Assembly: GCA_004151065.3 (NCBI GenBank)
Contig: NWUY0300062240.1
Span: forward strand, 1 to 21,690
Length of the DNA stretch: 21,690 nucleotides
Source: Larix sibirica
Taxonomy: Eukaryota; Streptophyta; Pinopsida; Pinales; Pinaceae
Direction of reading: 5' to 3'
The notes under the pieces are model-generated. The model made no database searches, had not been told where the DNA came from, and saw only the letters and a program-made list of their open reading frames with translations. Position 1 is the first letter of the stretch, and each line of letters opens with the position of its first letter. Positions 1 to 10,774 of this stretch are shown here, piece after piece. A program made the translations under genes and the position numbers.

Positions 1-1560
1 TGAAAATGCAAAGGATGAAAATGCTAGTAGGACTAGGATGGAGTATAGGAATATCCTAACAGAAGGCACATGTCTCACTCAATTTTTAGGTTTACTCAAT
101 GATGACATCTATAACTAAGTTTAAATAGTCCTTAATGATATAGAGGATGTGTTGGAATAAATCGACCTCAACATGTTCCAAGTCTTTGTTGAAAGTGGTG
201 ATGTTGATGTGGGTGCTAAGATATTAAAAACAAAATCTACCAATATCTCTTTGTTGCACCACATCAAGTAGGCTTGAGCCAATTAAGTTGTGGGGGATTT
301 CACATTTTTAGCATGAACCATGTGATCACATAGATCCACTTTGGATGAGTTGAGTATAAACATGCACTTGATCATCATTGACAATGGTGGAGATCACATG
401 TTGTTAGGCCCAATTTTAGCAATTTGGTGTCCTCATTGGACCTAAGCAAAGTGAAAAACTAGAAAATATCCCACTCATCTAAGAACAAGTAAATGTTTCA
501 CTATGATGTAGCATCAATGAATACTCAATTACTTTAAGATGGATCATTGAGTGATTTTGATGCAATAGGGAATGATAATTTGTTCCAAGGTGCAAGAGAG
601 TTCAAGGTATCTCAAAATAAATTGACTCTAGTGAGTCAACCTCATATGTTGTGCAATGGAGGTGGTTATTGAAGGTATTTATGGTGTCTATTGATAAATA
701 TATAGTTGGTTGTAGAGGAGGTATAAAGGGCCACCTAGGTTTAGTTGTGTAAGGGGTCAATTTGTCAAATTTAGTTAAGGGAACCACTTGACAAAAGGAT
801 CAATATTGAAAGGTCAGGGAAACATCATTAAAATGGTCAACATGTACATGGTGGGATTGTTGGATAACTCAGGCTAACCATGGGTGCACTATGGTGTGCT
901 TTTAATAAAAATTAGCATGCGTGGGGTCTGACATAGGAGAAGGAATGTATTGGAATATGAGAGAAAAATAACTCAAGACAATTTAGGGTTCAATGTGGAT
1001 CCAATGGTGTTAGGAAAAAATTCATTCTTAATGTCTGTGTTGATTATGTTGAGGGGTTTTTCATTGAAGATGTATTCTAAGTTTTGTGTGGCACTAATGG
1101 TAGGATGCATCGCTTGTGAACTTCTTGGGATAGTTTTGAATAATGGGGTTGTAATGGAGTTAGTCGATGTATTTATTGGGATTGATTTATAGTAGATTTA
1201 ATTGATGTATTTCTTGGGGTTGAGAGCGGAGAATCAAGGTTATAGTCTTGTAGTAGCAACTATTACTATTATTGTAATGGGTGCAGCTATTGTTGTTGTG
1301 GTTGGGCTTGGTGTTGGTTGATGAATTGTCTCTAGTTCTTCCATTGGGATGGTTCAACAATGTGGAAGCTTCTATGGTTCCATGGATTTATTCCATTTTT
1401 GGGTGGTTCTACTTGAGTTGTATTGTGTTGTACTTAAGTAGGGTTGGGCATACAAGGAACTTGGATAGAGTGGGAACCAATCAAGATACATTTTCTTAAA
1501 TGGGGCCTAATTCCATGGATACCTAAGTAGAGGATTAATACAAACCATAACTTGGAAGTG
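1..1560. other. Unassigned AT-rich DNA
   Basis: I recognise no gene, repeat family or RNA here. Two plus-strand frames stay open for 72-80 codons (950-1192 and 1281-1499), but they show no motif, start at arbitrary methionines and have a composition expected of TG-rich noncoding DNA. A short perfect inverted repeat lies at 622-639. The stretch is most likely old transposon debris; that is inference from the surroundings. Confidence 0.4.
622..639. repeat. Short perfect inverted repeat
   Basis: The arms TTGACTC (622-628) and GAGTCAA (633-639) are perfect reverse complements around the 4-base loop TAGT. Each arm begins with TTGAC, the core of the W-box bound by plant WRKY factors, but no gene is nearby, so function is doubtful. 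Confidence 0.4.
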
Positions 1561-2333
1561 TAATGGTATTAACACCATACTAGAAACACTCTGATTCCAT
1601 ATTATACCACTCAAGAAAACATTTCACCCGTAATCCTAGAATTTTTCCAGATCTTAACCCTACACATTTCAATCTTAGGTTTTTTATTAAATATAGTATT
1701 AAAAAACATCTTAAAATGAACAATATTCTAGGAAATCCAAGGAGAAAATATACCAATGTGACTTGATAGGTTTCATCCCTCTATGGAAATCTTATCATGC
1801 ATAAACTAAATCTGAAAACTCCCTTTTACAACACTGTTATAAGTATAACAATAGTAAAACAACCCTTAAATACTTCAAATATGATGTCAAATCACACAAC
1901 AAAATTGTATTCTACTTATGTCATATCAACAATACATATATAGTTGTAAATTACAATTCATGAAGAACATACATGGGTGGAAATCAAATTTTCAATTTAC
2001 ACAAGTGGCAAAAAGTTGAAAACTTCATTAATTTGCTCAATATGAAGTTCATGTACATACCATAGCCTTATCTCAAGTCTAGTAGAAACCAATATCTCTC
2101 CAAAACACTAGCTACGAGAAACCAAGAAAAACCCTAGCTCAACCAAGGAGCTCCAACTTGCAAGAATCAATCAAACAAGCCCTCCAAGGAAAGACATACT
2201 CTTCTCTTCTTCTCTTTCACCAAATATACCCTAGGTATTTATCAAAAAAGTGTAAAATAAAACCTCCAAGCGATAAACCCAAACCCTAGACTTCAATATG
2301 CTCCAATAAGATCAATCAACCCTAGTGATTCCA

Positions 2334-2351
2334 AGAGAGAGAGAGAGAGAG
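2334..2351. repeat. (AG)9 microsatellite
   Basis: Nine uninterrupted AG units. On the minus strand it is a CT tract downstream of the TATA-like box near 2650, a common position for CT repeats in plant leaders. Confidence 0.9.
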
Positions 2352-2645
2352 GTAAAGTACAAATGAATAACAAAGAGAGAAAATACTAGTGTGCTCTAAT
2401 ACTAGGTCACATATCTACACAAGGGTGAATAAAAATGAGAACACAAGTGATATGAATGATCATATCCAATGTCTTCACCACAAGAGAAAACCCAGGTCAC
2501 CAGAGAAAAATCCAAACTAAGATATCCTCTTTTTCCCTCCATAGCTACTCTTAGGGTTTCCTCACAAACCCTAGTGAATCACTCCAAAGAAGACAAGTAC
2601 AAAGCGAAGAGTATGATAATGATGAATGAGAAGGAGACTATCCTT

Positions 2646-2658
2646 CCTTTATATATAT
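2646..2658 (-). promoter_or_regulatory. TATA-box-like element
   Basis: On the minus strand this reads as alternating TATATATA followed by AAGG, a good plant TATA context. It lies upstream of a pyrimidine-rich leader. No coding sequence follows that I can support, so this is a candidate LTR or pseudogene promoter only. Confidence 0.35.
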
Positions 2659-3291
2659 TAGAGGTAAAGGAGGCCAAAAATAGAATGTGGGCCATGTTAC
2701 CCATCATCTTGTATGAGGATCCTACCTATGATCCTCATCAAGAAACTTCGAAAATATTCATCACATGAAAAACTATTCAGGTTGGCATCTATGTAGAAGT
2801 GGAGGGTGACATGGAATACTCCTAATGGATGGTTTTTTATTGAAGTAGAGTGATCATCAAGTATTTGTTTTATATGTTGGCTTATCCCTCTTTTATATGT
2901 TTTATTATCCCTCTCAACAACTATGTTGTATAGTTTGACCCTTGGTGTGTAGAACCACATGCTTATTTGGAGGGTCTTAGCATGTAGATATAGCTTGGAT
3001 GTGATTGAATACCATTCTTGGAGAAGCACTCACTATATTTCCCTTATTGCCACATATGTTGAGGCATGATCAGATGGCATTTCTTATTTTATGGGGTAGT
3101 CCCCTTACCTCATGTATCTAGTGGACTATATTTATGACTTTGCACATGGAATAATGATAGAACATAGTGGTTTTTCTCCTCATTTCATGGATATATGCCT
3201 TGTCACACTTGATGAGGAGTTTTATTTTGTCATAATGCATAGATTGAGGTTTCATGAAAATTGGTTGATGACATCCTTGTTATAAGGGGTT

Positions 3292-3296
3292 ATGTT
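3292..3296. repeat. Target site duplication, left copy
   Basis: The five bases ATGTT directly abut the left end of the LTR retrotransposon and are repeated exactly at 14963-14967. Five base pairs is the usual duplication made by Ty3/gypsy integrases. Confidence 0.8.
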
Positions 3297-4777
3297 TGGT
3301 GGGCTCTAATATCAGCAACAACATTGTATCTAGTCAAACAAGATCCCAACAAGAATATTGTATCTAAACCTTTAACTCTTAAATGTTGACCCAGAGATTT
3401 GTGCAAACTTATGAGGATTCTGTAAAATATATGCAACTATGAAAAGGAACGAAAGGTGTATATTAGCATAAAATCCCAATTCAATTATTGAAGCAATGTA
3501 ATCTATCTTTATCACACAAGAAGATGTTAAATAAATTCTAACTATGGGTTGCGGGAGCATAAGATTCAATTTTCCTACATGGCACTTAGTTATTCGGGGG
3601 CAAGCACAGGGTAATATTTTGCATTTAGTTGATATCCTTCAGTGAAATTCCCTTGTTACTCTATCTTCATATTACTAAATGTAGACATTCAGAAGCCACG
3701 AGTTCCATTAAAGCGATCAAACATGTAGAGGGCTTAGCGTTAACCAAGTTATTATAATGAAATATTATATATGAAATAATTGACATGTTCAATTGTAAAT
3801 TGCAATTAAGAAAGTATATATATGGTAATCATGTGCATAGATAACTAAAAACAATGCTCTAACAATAAATGTAGTAACTTCTAGAAAATGCAATAAATCT
3901 ATAGTAACTACTCTATTTTTGCAAAATTAACTAAAAACAGTATACAAGATGAATCCATTCTAATGAAAACAGGTTCCTATACTTCCCTTGGATGGTCCCT
4001 TATCCAAGGTCACGACAGGAATGAGGAACTACTCATATATACATAGAAACATGTACTTTATCCATTAAAATGTATAAAATTGTTTACATGTAGAAAACAT
4101 CTTTAAACTATGAATGTCAAATATAAATGCAATAAAATTGTAATAAAAAGAGTTCCAACCTAAGTTGGCTTGTCCAAAATGCTTAAATAAAAAAAACTCC
4201 TTAATCCACTCCATTGAAAATTTAGTCTAACTCAAAGAAAAGTCATTTTATCATGCACTATGTTGAACAATAGCGCACAGTAATTAGTAACACTCAGTAA
4301 TGCGCAGTGGACAGAGTATAGTTTCCATGATAGGATGACACATGGATGCTGTGGGATATCATCCATGATCTATTCACTTTATCTTCCTCAAAACTTCATA
4401 AGCCACGATCTATCTACGCCAAGGGTGGACTACTTCTCTAAGGGTGGACTATTGCACTAAACAAGGGGTTAACTGCACTAAACTCAAACACTTGGGTCAC
4501 AATCTCACTATGTTGATGAGTATCTCTTCAAAATGTGCCAATTGAAACTATTCGTAAGAGTCAGTACTGCTATCAATACATTAGTCTCATATGCATTTTA
4601 TCTATAAAAATGAATATACTTCATCAAATAAGTAAATAATTGAAATGAAATTATAATCCTAACTAAAATGTACACTACATACATCAATATGACTCCATAG
4701 TATCCCCTTTTCTGGCTCTAAGTATTGAAATAACAAGGAAATGGATGTATTTTCTTACCCAAAATAGGGAGCCATCA
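3297..4777 (-). repeat. 3' LTR
   Basis: About 1,481 bp, aligning along nearly its whole length with 13542-14962. On the plus strand it begins TGGTGG and ends CCATCA, which gives imperfect terminal inverted repeats (TGATGG...CCACCA in element orientation). It is preceded by ATGTT outside and followed by the purine tract inside. Compared with the 5' LTR it carries about 70 extra bases near 4408-4480, including two copies of AAGGGTGGACTA (4420-4431 and 4440-4451), and it lacks about 13 bases near 3594. Confidence 0.92.
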
Positions 4778-4786
4778 TCTCCTTCC
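4778..4786 (-). other. Polypurine tract (PPT)
   Basis: On the minus strand the nine purines GGAAGGAGA lie immediately before the TGATGG start of the 3' LTR, exactly where plus-strand DNA synthesis of an LTR retrotransposon is primed. The position fixes the inner LTR boundary at 4777. Confidence 0.85.
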
Positions 4787-4922
4787 AACTTAATCAATTG
4801 CAAATCCTTGTGAAATCAGGGAATGAGACTTGGATTTTCTGTGTATGTATCATCTCTTGTTGCTCTGAGATCCCAAGACAAACATTTTATATTTCCCCCT
4901 ATTGGATGGTATCCTTTGTCTT

Positions 4923-7378
4923 TTAGTTTCTTCTCCCATCTTGTTTTATCTTCCTCTTCACTTCAATCCTGATTGATGTTAGGTGGGAGGAGTGGAGGAC
5001 TAAACTGTAAACCAATCCATTCCAGTCCCATCTTTTCCAAAGTAGAGATATATAAGAGGGCTTAAACAATTCTCTATCTATGTTGGATAGTGAATGGGTC
5101 TCAAGATGTTGTATAGGCTCGAGGGGATATATTTCCACTTGATTGCATTCTACTTGATTATTATGTATTTTCCTTGTCCTAATGCTTCCTCTCTGAAATG
5201 TGATGTGGTATTTGATTTCTTCTCTTTTAATACTAGAGTCAACTCATGATCCTGTCCTACTAGATAATGAGGAGTGATGACAATTTTGAGATTAGGAGCC
5301 TCTACCTTGATTCACAGTCATGAGTTCTTCTCTGTTTCATAATACAGGGACACCTTTGTAGCCCTCCTTCTTTTGTTTGTAAAACAAGAGCACAAAGACC
5401 TGAGCTGGACATCCCCTACATAGGGGTTTCATGACCACCTATAGGGATGAGGTAGTATGTGGTTGTGCATGTAGTATTCACTCAATTGGTCCTTCCCCAG
5501 CTCACCCATTATTTAGCATGTATCTATAAAGTATTCATGGGTGTCTAAGTGTTCATATATTCGATCTTGAAGGCTTTTTAGATGGTACCAAAACCATCGT
5601 TCATTTAGGAACACATAATACAGTCTAGAAGGTGGTATGCATCACATTATTTCTTGCATAATTTTGAAACATTTATTTTCCATTTCCTCTATTTATGTTT
5701 TCTCTCTTATTTTGTCTTCTAACTCAAATTTGCAGGCTTGCAAATATTGGTTTAAGATGTAATTTTCCTCCATTAAATGCTTCTTGTCTTCAATATGTTG
5801 TATCTTTATCAAGTGGAGTTTCTCTTCTAATGGATGGATTTCATGTTTTTGGTGGCTTTGAGAGCCCTTGGTGCTCTCAACTTTCAATGCTTGAACTGTG
5901 TGAGCTATTTTCTTCCATTTTAGAGTCCCTTGCTCTTGCTAATTTAATTGACTCTTTAATTGCAAGATTTTATGTTATTTTTCTTGTAATATCACACTAT
6001 TTTCATACCTATGGAAGTGTTGTCAATGGTGGTGTTGGGTATGTCTTTAGGAGCATCTTTGTCTTCTACATATTGATGATATTCAAAAGTTTTTGTCTCT
6101 GAGATAGAATATTGTACCTCCTTTCCTGAGCGGCTTACATCCATTTTTCTCTCTTTTTGAGTTTTGTCTTTTCTCTTGTAGATCAAAAGTGTTAGTAAAG
6201 TACCTTTGGGAGGAGTTTTCCATGGTGTACTGAGTTGAATTAGTGTGTCTACAATTTCTTTATCTTTTATATTCTCCTTAGGGATTTCCTACTTTCCCTA
6301 TTCAACTTTCATCTTCATGGAAGCCCTTGTCCTTTGGGAGACAAAGATGTCGACTTGACCGGTATTTCTCTGTTTCCTTGCCGAAGGAACGGATTGTGCT
6401 TCCTTTGGAGGTGATTATATTTCAGGAAGAGGTGAGAATCCTTTTGATGGTGACTAAAATCCTTTGGGTGGTGACTGCAATTTTTTCTTATATGCTTGTA
6501 TTTTATTGTCACTCATTATAAGAAACGTTTCCCATGGCAGAGGAGCGTAGTGTGTTTCTAAAGTGTCACAAATTAAATTTTGACCAGATAGTGATGCTAT
6601 AGGGAATTTGGTTTTCCCAATTAAAATTTGGTGTTCATGGAAGAGAGGGACCTCAGTAGAAACCATGGAAGACTAATGTTTCATCTTGGTTTTTTTCATT
6701 GGAGGTTTCTAAGGAGGTTTAGGAATAAAAAATGGTAGGCATGCACAATGGCATGCCTCCCATCACAAGTAATGCACTTCATTATAATCAAAGCAACATT
6801 TCCCCATGGTTCGAGGATTGTGCATTCCTTCCATCACAAGTAATGTACTTTATTATAATCAAACTAACCTATCCCTATGGTTTGGGGAGTGAATCTCTCC
6901 TCACTCCTCCTCGTACTTCTTCATACCTTTATGTAAACACGAAAAACTACTTTTTATCCTACTGTGAGAGATCCCAGACATCCTTATCCTATTTCATATC
7001 CTTGGGTAAGCCAATAACCCTACTGAGCACATCCTCATTGAGCTCAATTGAAACCCCCCTTCACCAAGGTTTTGCATGTTTTCTCATCCACCTTTCTTAA
7101 ATTTTTAGCAAATTCCTCTATTATTCCATCATGGTATCCATCGATCCTTTGAAATTATTGAATCCACCCTACATCTTGGAAATACTCGGTTTCCTTTAGG
7201 TTTCGAAGAAATTTCAAGTGGTTCATGGGATCTCTTCTTATGAAACCCCCTTCCATCTTTTCTATGATTTTAATATGTGTTCAAAACTAGAGGGATTCCA
7301 ACTAATAGTTCTAATACACCCTTTGGTATCCTTTTCACTACCAACATGAGGAGCGTATCTGGAGATGTGCTTGTTCAT
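4923..7378 (-). pseudogene. Third ORF of the retrotransposon, after integrase
   Basis: A broken gene of roughly 800 codons lies between integrase and the 3' LTR, where Athila-type elements carry an env-like ORF. A plausible start is the ATG at 7378. The readable path changes frame several times. Near 7060-6980 one frame reads ELNEDVLSRVIGLP; at about 6815-6690 another reads MKCITCDGRHAIVHAYHF followed by SLPWFLLRSL; from 6512 to 5992 a long basic, Pro/Ser-rich segment follows with only a few stops; 5850-5693 reads as a Glu/Lys/Leu-rich probable coiled coil (EEKLHLIKIQHIEDKKHLME). Further readable pieces run to about 4923. I see no signal peptide or clear membrane segment, so an envelope role is not supported. 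The first motifs recall plant transposon-associated proteins of the PF20167 type; this is recognition by eye. Most stops are one C-to-T or G-to-A change from a sense codon. Confidence 0.7.
6761..6902. repeat. 71-bp tandem duplication inside the third ORF
   Basis: The string CATCACAAGTAATG starts at 6761 and again at 6832, and the following bases stay similar for about 60 positions in both copies. The period of 71 is not a multiple of three, so the duplication shifts the reading frame and is likely a post-insertion mutation of the dead gene. Confidence 0.8.
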
Positions 7379-7647
7379 TCTTCAGATGTTTAAGGATGAG
7401 TGCTTGAATAGTTTTTCATGCTATATTCCCTATCCATTCATCTCATGATATCTTTGGACCCTTCCACCATTCATGTTCATGCCGACTGTTGTCACTCATT
7501 TAAATGTCCCAACAGATTTCCCCATTTTTTCCTCAATATTAATATTCTAACTTAAGTTTGAGTGACTGTTGTTAGATCCTTTGTATTTTTCATGCAATTT
7601 CAAATTTTTTATGTGGAAATATTTAAGTTTTTAAATTCGAATTATAT

Positions 7648-7660
7648 CCTCCCCCCAACT
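7648..7660 (-). other. Internal purine tract, possible second PPT
   Basis: On the minus strand the spacer contains GTTGGGGGGAGGA, the strongest purine run in the element apart from the terminal PPT. It lies between integrase and the third ORF. Internal PPT-like tracts before the extra ORF have been noted for Athila-type elements as far as I recall; whether this one was functional is inference. Confidence 0.4.
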
Positions 7661-8105
7661 TAATCTTCGATGTCCTCATTCGGGTTGTTTTAACATTGCA
7701 TGAGATTGTAAATTAAATACTTAAATTAGGAGCATACCTTTAGATAGCTTACTGATTGAGTAGGAGGTCATGCTAAAAAGATGAATGATTTTGTTGCGAA
7801 TTTGGTGAAGTGTCTATTCAGTTAAATGGAAGTGTGTCTTGATTCATGAGTGAATGCAGAAAAGATGTAGAAAGTTATTGTAGGTTGTATAAATCCTACA
7901 TATTGTATAAATCCTGTGGTTGTCTTTTTTCTAAATGAGTAGTTTATTTCTTAAATGACTAATAGTTTGCTACTTACTTTGAGTTTGCACTTCTTATGGT
8001 GATGAATAACTCCACTATTTTTTTTTGTGGGTACTGTGAAATGCTTGCAAGGATGATCAACACCCAAAAATTTTTATTAGAGGAATAGAATTAATCAATC
8101 AATTT

Positions 8106-8340
8106 TAATTTATTTTTCTTTTCTCTCTTTTTTTTATTCTACGAACTGGTAGGATTCCTTATCTTATTTTTAAATCTTCCAACCTATATCAGATTCCTCC
8201 AGATAAATTTTCATATAAGAATTGTTTTATTATTCTTTCTCTTTTTCTACAGACTGGCAGGATTCCTCGTTGAGGTTTTCAATCTGCCAACTTGTCTCTA
8301 ACACTTAGATAGAAGTTTTCATTTGATATTTTTTTTCCTT
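8106..8340. repeat. Imperfect tandem duplication, period about 108 bp
   Basis: The segments at 8139-8159 and 8247-8267 both read as CTAC, then ACTGG, then AGGATTCCT, and are flanked on each side by similar T-rich, CTTTCTC-type sequence. The spacing gives two diverged copies of a unit of about 108 bp just downstream of integrase. Confidence 0.65.
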
Positions 8341-8430
8341 TTTTTTTAATTACAAATTTACTTAAGACAGATATGGGACATTGCTTCTATATATCACAAT
8401 CAATTATGTCTCCTGCAGTGTTTCATTGAA

Positions 8431-9696
8431 CTATGCCTTAGTTAGGGACTTCTTGTAAAGCTTCAGCCTGTGTCCATTGACCAACATGGGGGATTGATCT
8501 TCATATATTTTTCTTACTTTAACTGATCCATTTCCATAGATGGTATCAATTTGATAGGTTCCTAACCATCTAGTCCTCATAATTCCTTTAAAATATTTAA
8601 ATATTGAATCATAGAGTAAAACCCAAACTCATTCTTTGAAATATTTTGTTTTTATGTACTTTCCATGCCATGATTTTCTTTGATGTTGGATTAGCTCTGT
8701 GTGATGTAGGGCTTGTTACTTGAGATCATCCAATTGGTTTAGTTGTAATAGTCTTTCATTATGAGCTGTTGATAAATCGATGTTAAGATTTATTGTTGTT
8801 CTCAATGTTTTTAGTTCAAACTCGATGGGAAACATGATTTTATTCCTGTAGAAAAATTCATAGGGTGTGATACCTATGGTGGTTTTCCATGTGGTGATGT
8901 ATTCCCATGTTGCTTCATGAAGTCTGTTGGCCCAATCTCTCCTATGGATTTGGACTGTCTTGGCCAATATTTTTCTATCTCTTTGTTGGTTACTTCTACT
9001 TGACAATTGGCTCGTGGGTGATAAGAGGCTAACTATCTATGCTTTACCTTATTTTGTTTTAGATTATATTCTATAAAATTTGAGGTGAATTGAGCTCCTA
9101 ATTCCTTTGTCAGTGACAAGTTATCTCGTAGCTCCAAATCTGGTGAAACAATTTTCAGTTAAGAAATTTTCTACTGATTTTTCATTTGGTAATCTTAATG
9201 CTTTGATCTCCACCCATTTTTTCAAATGGTCGATATAGAACAGTATATGGTGTTTCATATTTGATGGAGGGATAATAGATCCAATGAAATCCACTCCCCA
9301 TTTTTCAAAGGCCTCTACTATCACTTGAGGGTGAAGAAGCATTTCATCCCTCTTTATTGGTTTTCTTGTTCTCCTATAGTCATCACACCTTGAAACATAA
9401 TTTGTTATATCTTTGTGTAGTGTTGGTCAGTAGTATCTCGTCTATAAAAATTTGTATGTTGTCCTTTTAGTTGCATAGTATCGAACACAAGGTTCATCAT
9501 GGCATTCATGAATAATGTAATGGAATTCATATTCTCAATGCATATTCTTAGGATGTGGCTTGGCCCTTGCTTGAACAAGTACCCTTGGATCCATGAGAAT
9601 TTGGCACTTTTCCTCACTATGTTGCAACGTTATTTGTAAGTGAAATGTTGAGGAAACCTCCTCATATCTAGGTAGTTTTAAATATCAACAACCATG
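8431..9696 (-). pseudogene. Integrase (degenerate), retrotransposon pol
   Basis: This is the integrase domain that inserts the DNA copy into the genome. In order are an N-terminal zinc region with HECHDEPC, whose distal Cys pair is damaged (CDDY instead of CDxC); the catalytic core with the first Asp in WGVDFIG (codon 9289-9291), the second Asp in LVTDKG (codon 9109-9111) and the Glu in NCQVEV (codon 8994-8996); then HRRDWANRL, TPYEFFYRNK and PIEFELKTLRT; and a C-terminal GPY-like segment with RTRWLGTYQIDT and VNGHRLKLYKK before a stop at 8431. All three catalytic residues survive, although in different frames. There are stops near the zinc region and after TRFGATR, and a one-base shift in an A run just after the Glu. 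No chromodomain is visible. The match is to plant Ty3/gypsy integrases of the Athila/Tat type. Confidence 0.93.
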
Positions 9697-10146
9697 GAGT
9701 ATGTGTGGAAATAGAAAAGAGATTCTCATTTGGGAATGCATCATCCACAAGTTCTTTATCTGCAACATGGGTTAGTCTTGACAAGAAACATGTTACTACA
9801 TTGTGTTTTCCAGGCCTATACATGATTGTTATATCAAATTCTTGCAATAGTAATAGATCTCTGATCACCCTACAACTTACATCTGGTTTATTCATTAAAT
9901 ACTTAATTTTTGAGTGGTCAGTTTGGACAAATACCTGATATCCTATTATATAATGCTTGAATTTGTTGATATTGAATAAACCAATCCTAGGAACTCCTTT
10001 TCTATGAAAGTATAGCTCAGTTCTGCTGCTGCAAGGTTTTTGATGATGTAGTATATTACATAAGGATTTTTGTATTCCTTCTGTCCTAAAATTGCACCAA
10101 TTTCCTTATCTGATGCATCTGAGTGGATGTGGAAGGGAAATTCCCA
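9697..10146 (-). pseudogene. RNase H domain (degenerate), retrotransposon pol
   Basis: RNase H removes the RNA strand during reverse transcription. The frame opens with FPFHIHSDASDKEIGAILGQ, containing the first catalytic Asp, followed by NPYVIYY and FIEKEFLGLVYS with the catalytic Glu. After a frameshift near 9960 it continues with VFVQTDHSKIKYL (third Asp), LLLLQEFDITI and the closing SRL motif, then the linker VDDAFPNENLF and TPW that precede integrase in this polyprotein type. The order and spacing fit the RT_RNaseH domain of Ty3/gypsy elements. Only about 100 bases separate it from integrase, so there is no room for a second RNase H. Confidence 0.92.
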
Positions 10147-10199
10147 GTTAGGTCCTTATAAGATAGGGGAATNCACTCTTCTTCTATTTTCCTAAATTC

Positions 10200-10575
10200 T
10201 TTCTTGTGAGGTATACATCAGCTCTTAGATCTGCTATGAGGATTTTCACAGAGCTCCCTATAGTCTATGCAGACTCACCATTTCCCCTCTTTCTTTGGGA
10301 CAATCACCAATGGTGACACCCATTGACTATATGAGATATGGTATATGAATCCAACATCAAGGAGATTTTGTAATTCAGTTTTAACAATGTCTCCTAGAGA
10401 TGGGTTCATCTTCTCTCTAAGTGTTTTCGATAGGGTTTGTGCCCTCCTTGATGTAGATATGGTGCTTGAAGATGGTTTTAGATACTCCCTTCATGTCCAT
10501 ATAGTCCCATGCAAAAGTTTCCTTCTATTTGGTAAAGATATAAATCAACATTTCTTCATGTGCAGGGATTAAATG
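10200..10575 (-). pseudogene. Reverse transcriptase, N-terminal remnant only
   Basis: Only the first part of the RT is readable: ETFAWDYMDMKGV, NPSLGDIVKTELQNLLDVGF, then QWVSPLVIVPKKEGKW and VCIDYREL, the fingers segment of plant Ty3/gypsy RTs, with a TGA replacing an Arg codon before VCIDYREL. The palm segments that should follow (FPLPF, the YGTF/MPFGL region and the catalytic YxDD box) are absent. Within about 100 bases the sequence is already in the connection just before RNase H. An internal deletion removed several hundred bases of catalytic core. One ambiguous base lies at 10173. Confidence 0.88.
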
Positions 10576-10774
10576 GTTGCTTATATTTTGTGTTTTTCCC
10601 ATGGAAACTTATATTGTTTTGGTGGGGGATTCTCTTTCTTTCATAAGGTAGAGCATCTGCCACATTGTCTCTTCTACTCCTACAATTTCCAACTCTTGAA
10701 TTGTGAGTTGTTCTCCTAGAAGAATAGGGATTCTATAAAGGTTCTGAAATTTTTTTGGAAAGGACCACATCTTC

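Larger units (their letters stand above)
1600..3291 (-). other. Possible LTR or promoter remnant on the minus strand
   Basis: Read on the minus strand, this stretch looks like the U3-R-U5 part of an old LTR or a host promoter with leader. A TATA-like run followed by AAGGAAGG lies at 2658-2646. It is followed by a leader rich in CT and AGGGTTT-type motifs and an AG/CT microsatellite. I found no matching second LTR in the window and no clear TG or CA end, so the boundaries are loose. The right edge is the insertion point of the large retrotransposon, so the original unit probably continued into 14968 onward. The 110-codon minus frame at 2697-3029 has no recognisable motif and is treated as chance. 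Confidence 0.3.
7379..8430. other. Noncoding spacer between integrase and the third ORF
   Basis: About 1 kb of AT-rich DNA inside the retrotransposon without a readable gene. It contains an imperfect tandem duplication near integrase and an internal purine tract about 270 bases before the third ORF. A long spacer after pol is usual in the Athila and Tat branches. Confidence 0.65.

Noticed and set aside
950-1499. Two plus-strand ORFs of 72-80 codons
   Set aside because: No recognisable motif, TG-rich composition and no supporting neighbours.
5695-6102. 135-codon plus-strand ORF with hydrophobic segments
   Set aside because: It is the antisense of the third ORF of the retrotransposon; the minus-strand Glu/Lys-rich coiled-coil reading is coherent, while this one has no motif.
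6761-6902. Possible pair of zinc knuckles in the third ORF (CFDYNEVHYL with a later Cys)
   Set aside because: The spacing does not match C-x2-C-x4-H-x4-C, a stop interrupts each copy, and another frame through the same bases gives the more coherent motif MKCITCDGRHAIVHAYHF.
6732-7100. 122-codon plus-strand ORF
   Set aside because: It overlaps the 71-bp tandem duplication and runs antisense to recognisable third-ORF motifs.
9705-9938. 77-codon plus-strand ORF
   Set aside because: Antisense shadow of the RNase H domain, whose minus-strand motifs are unambiguous.
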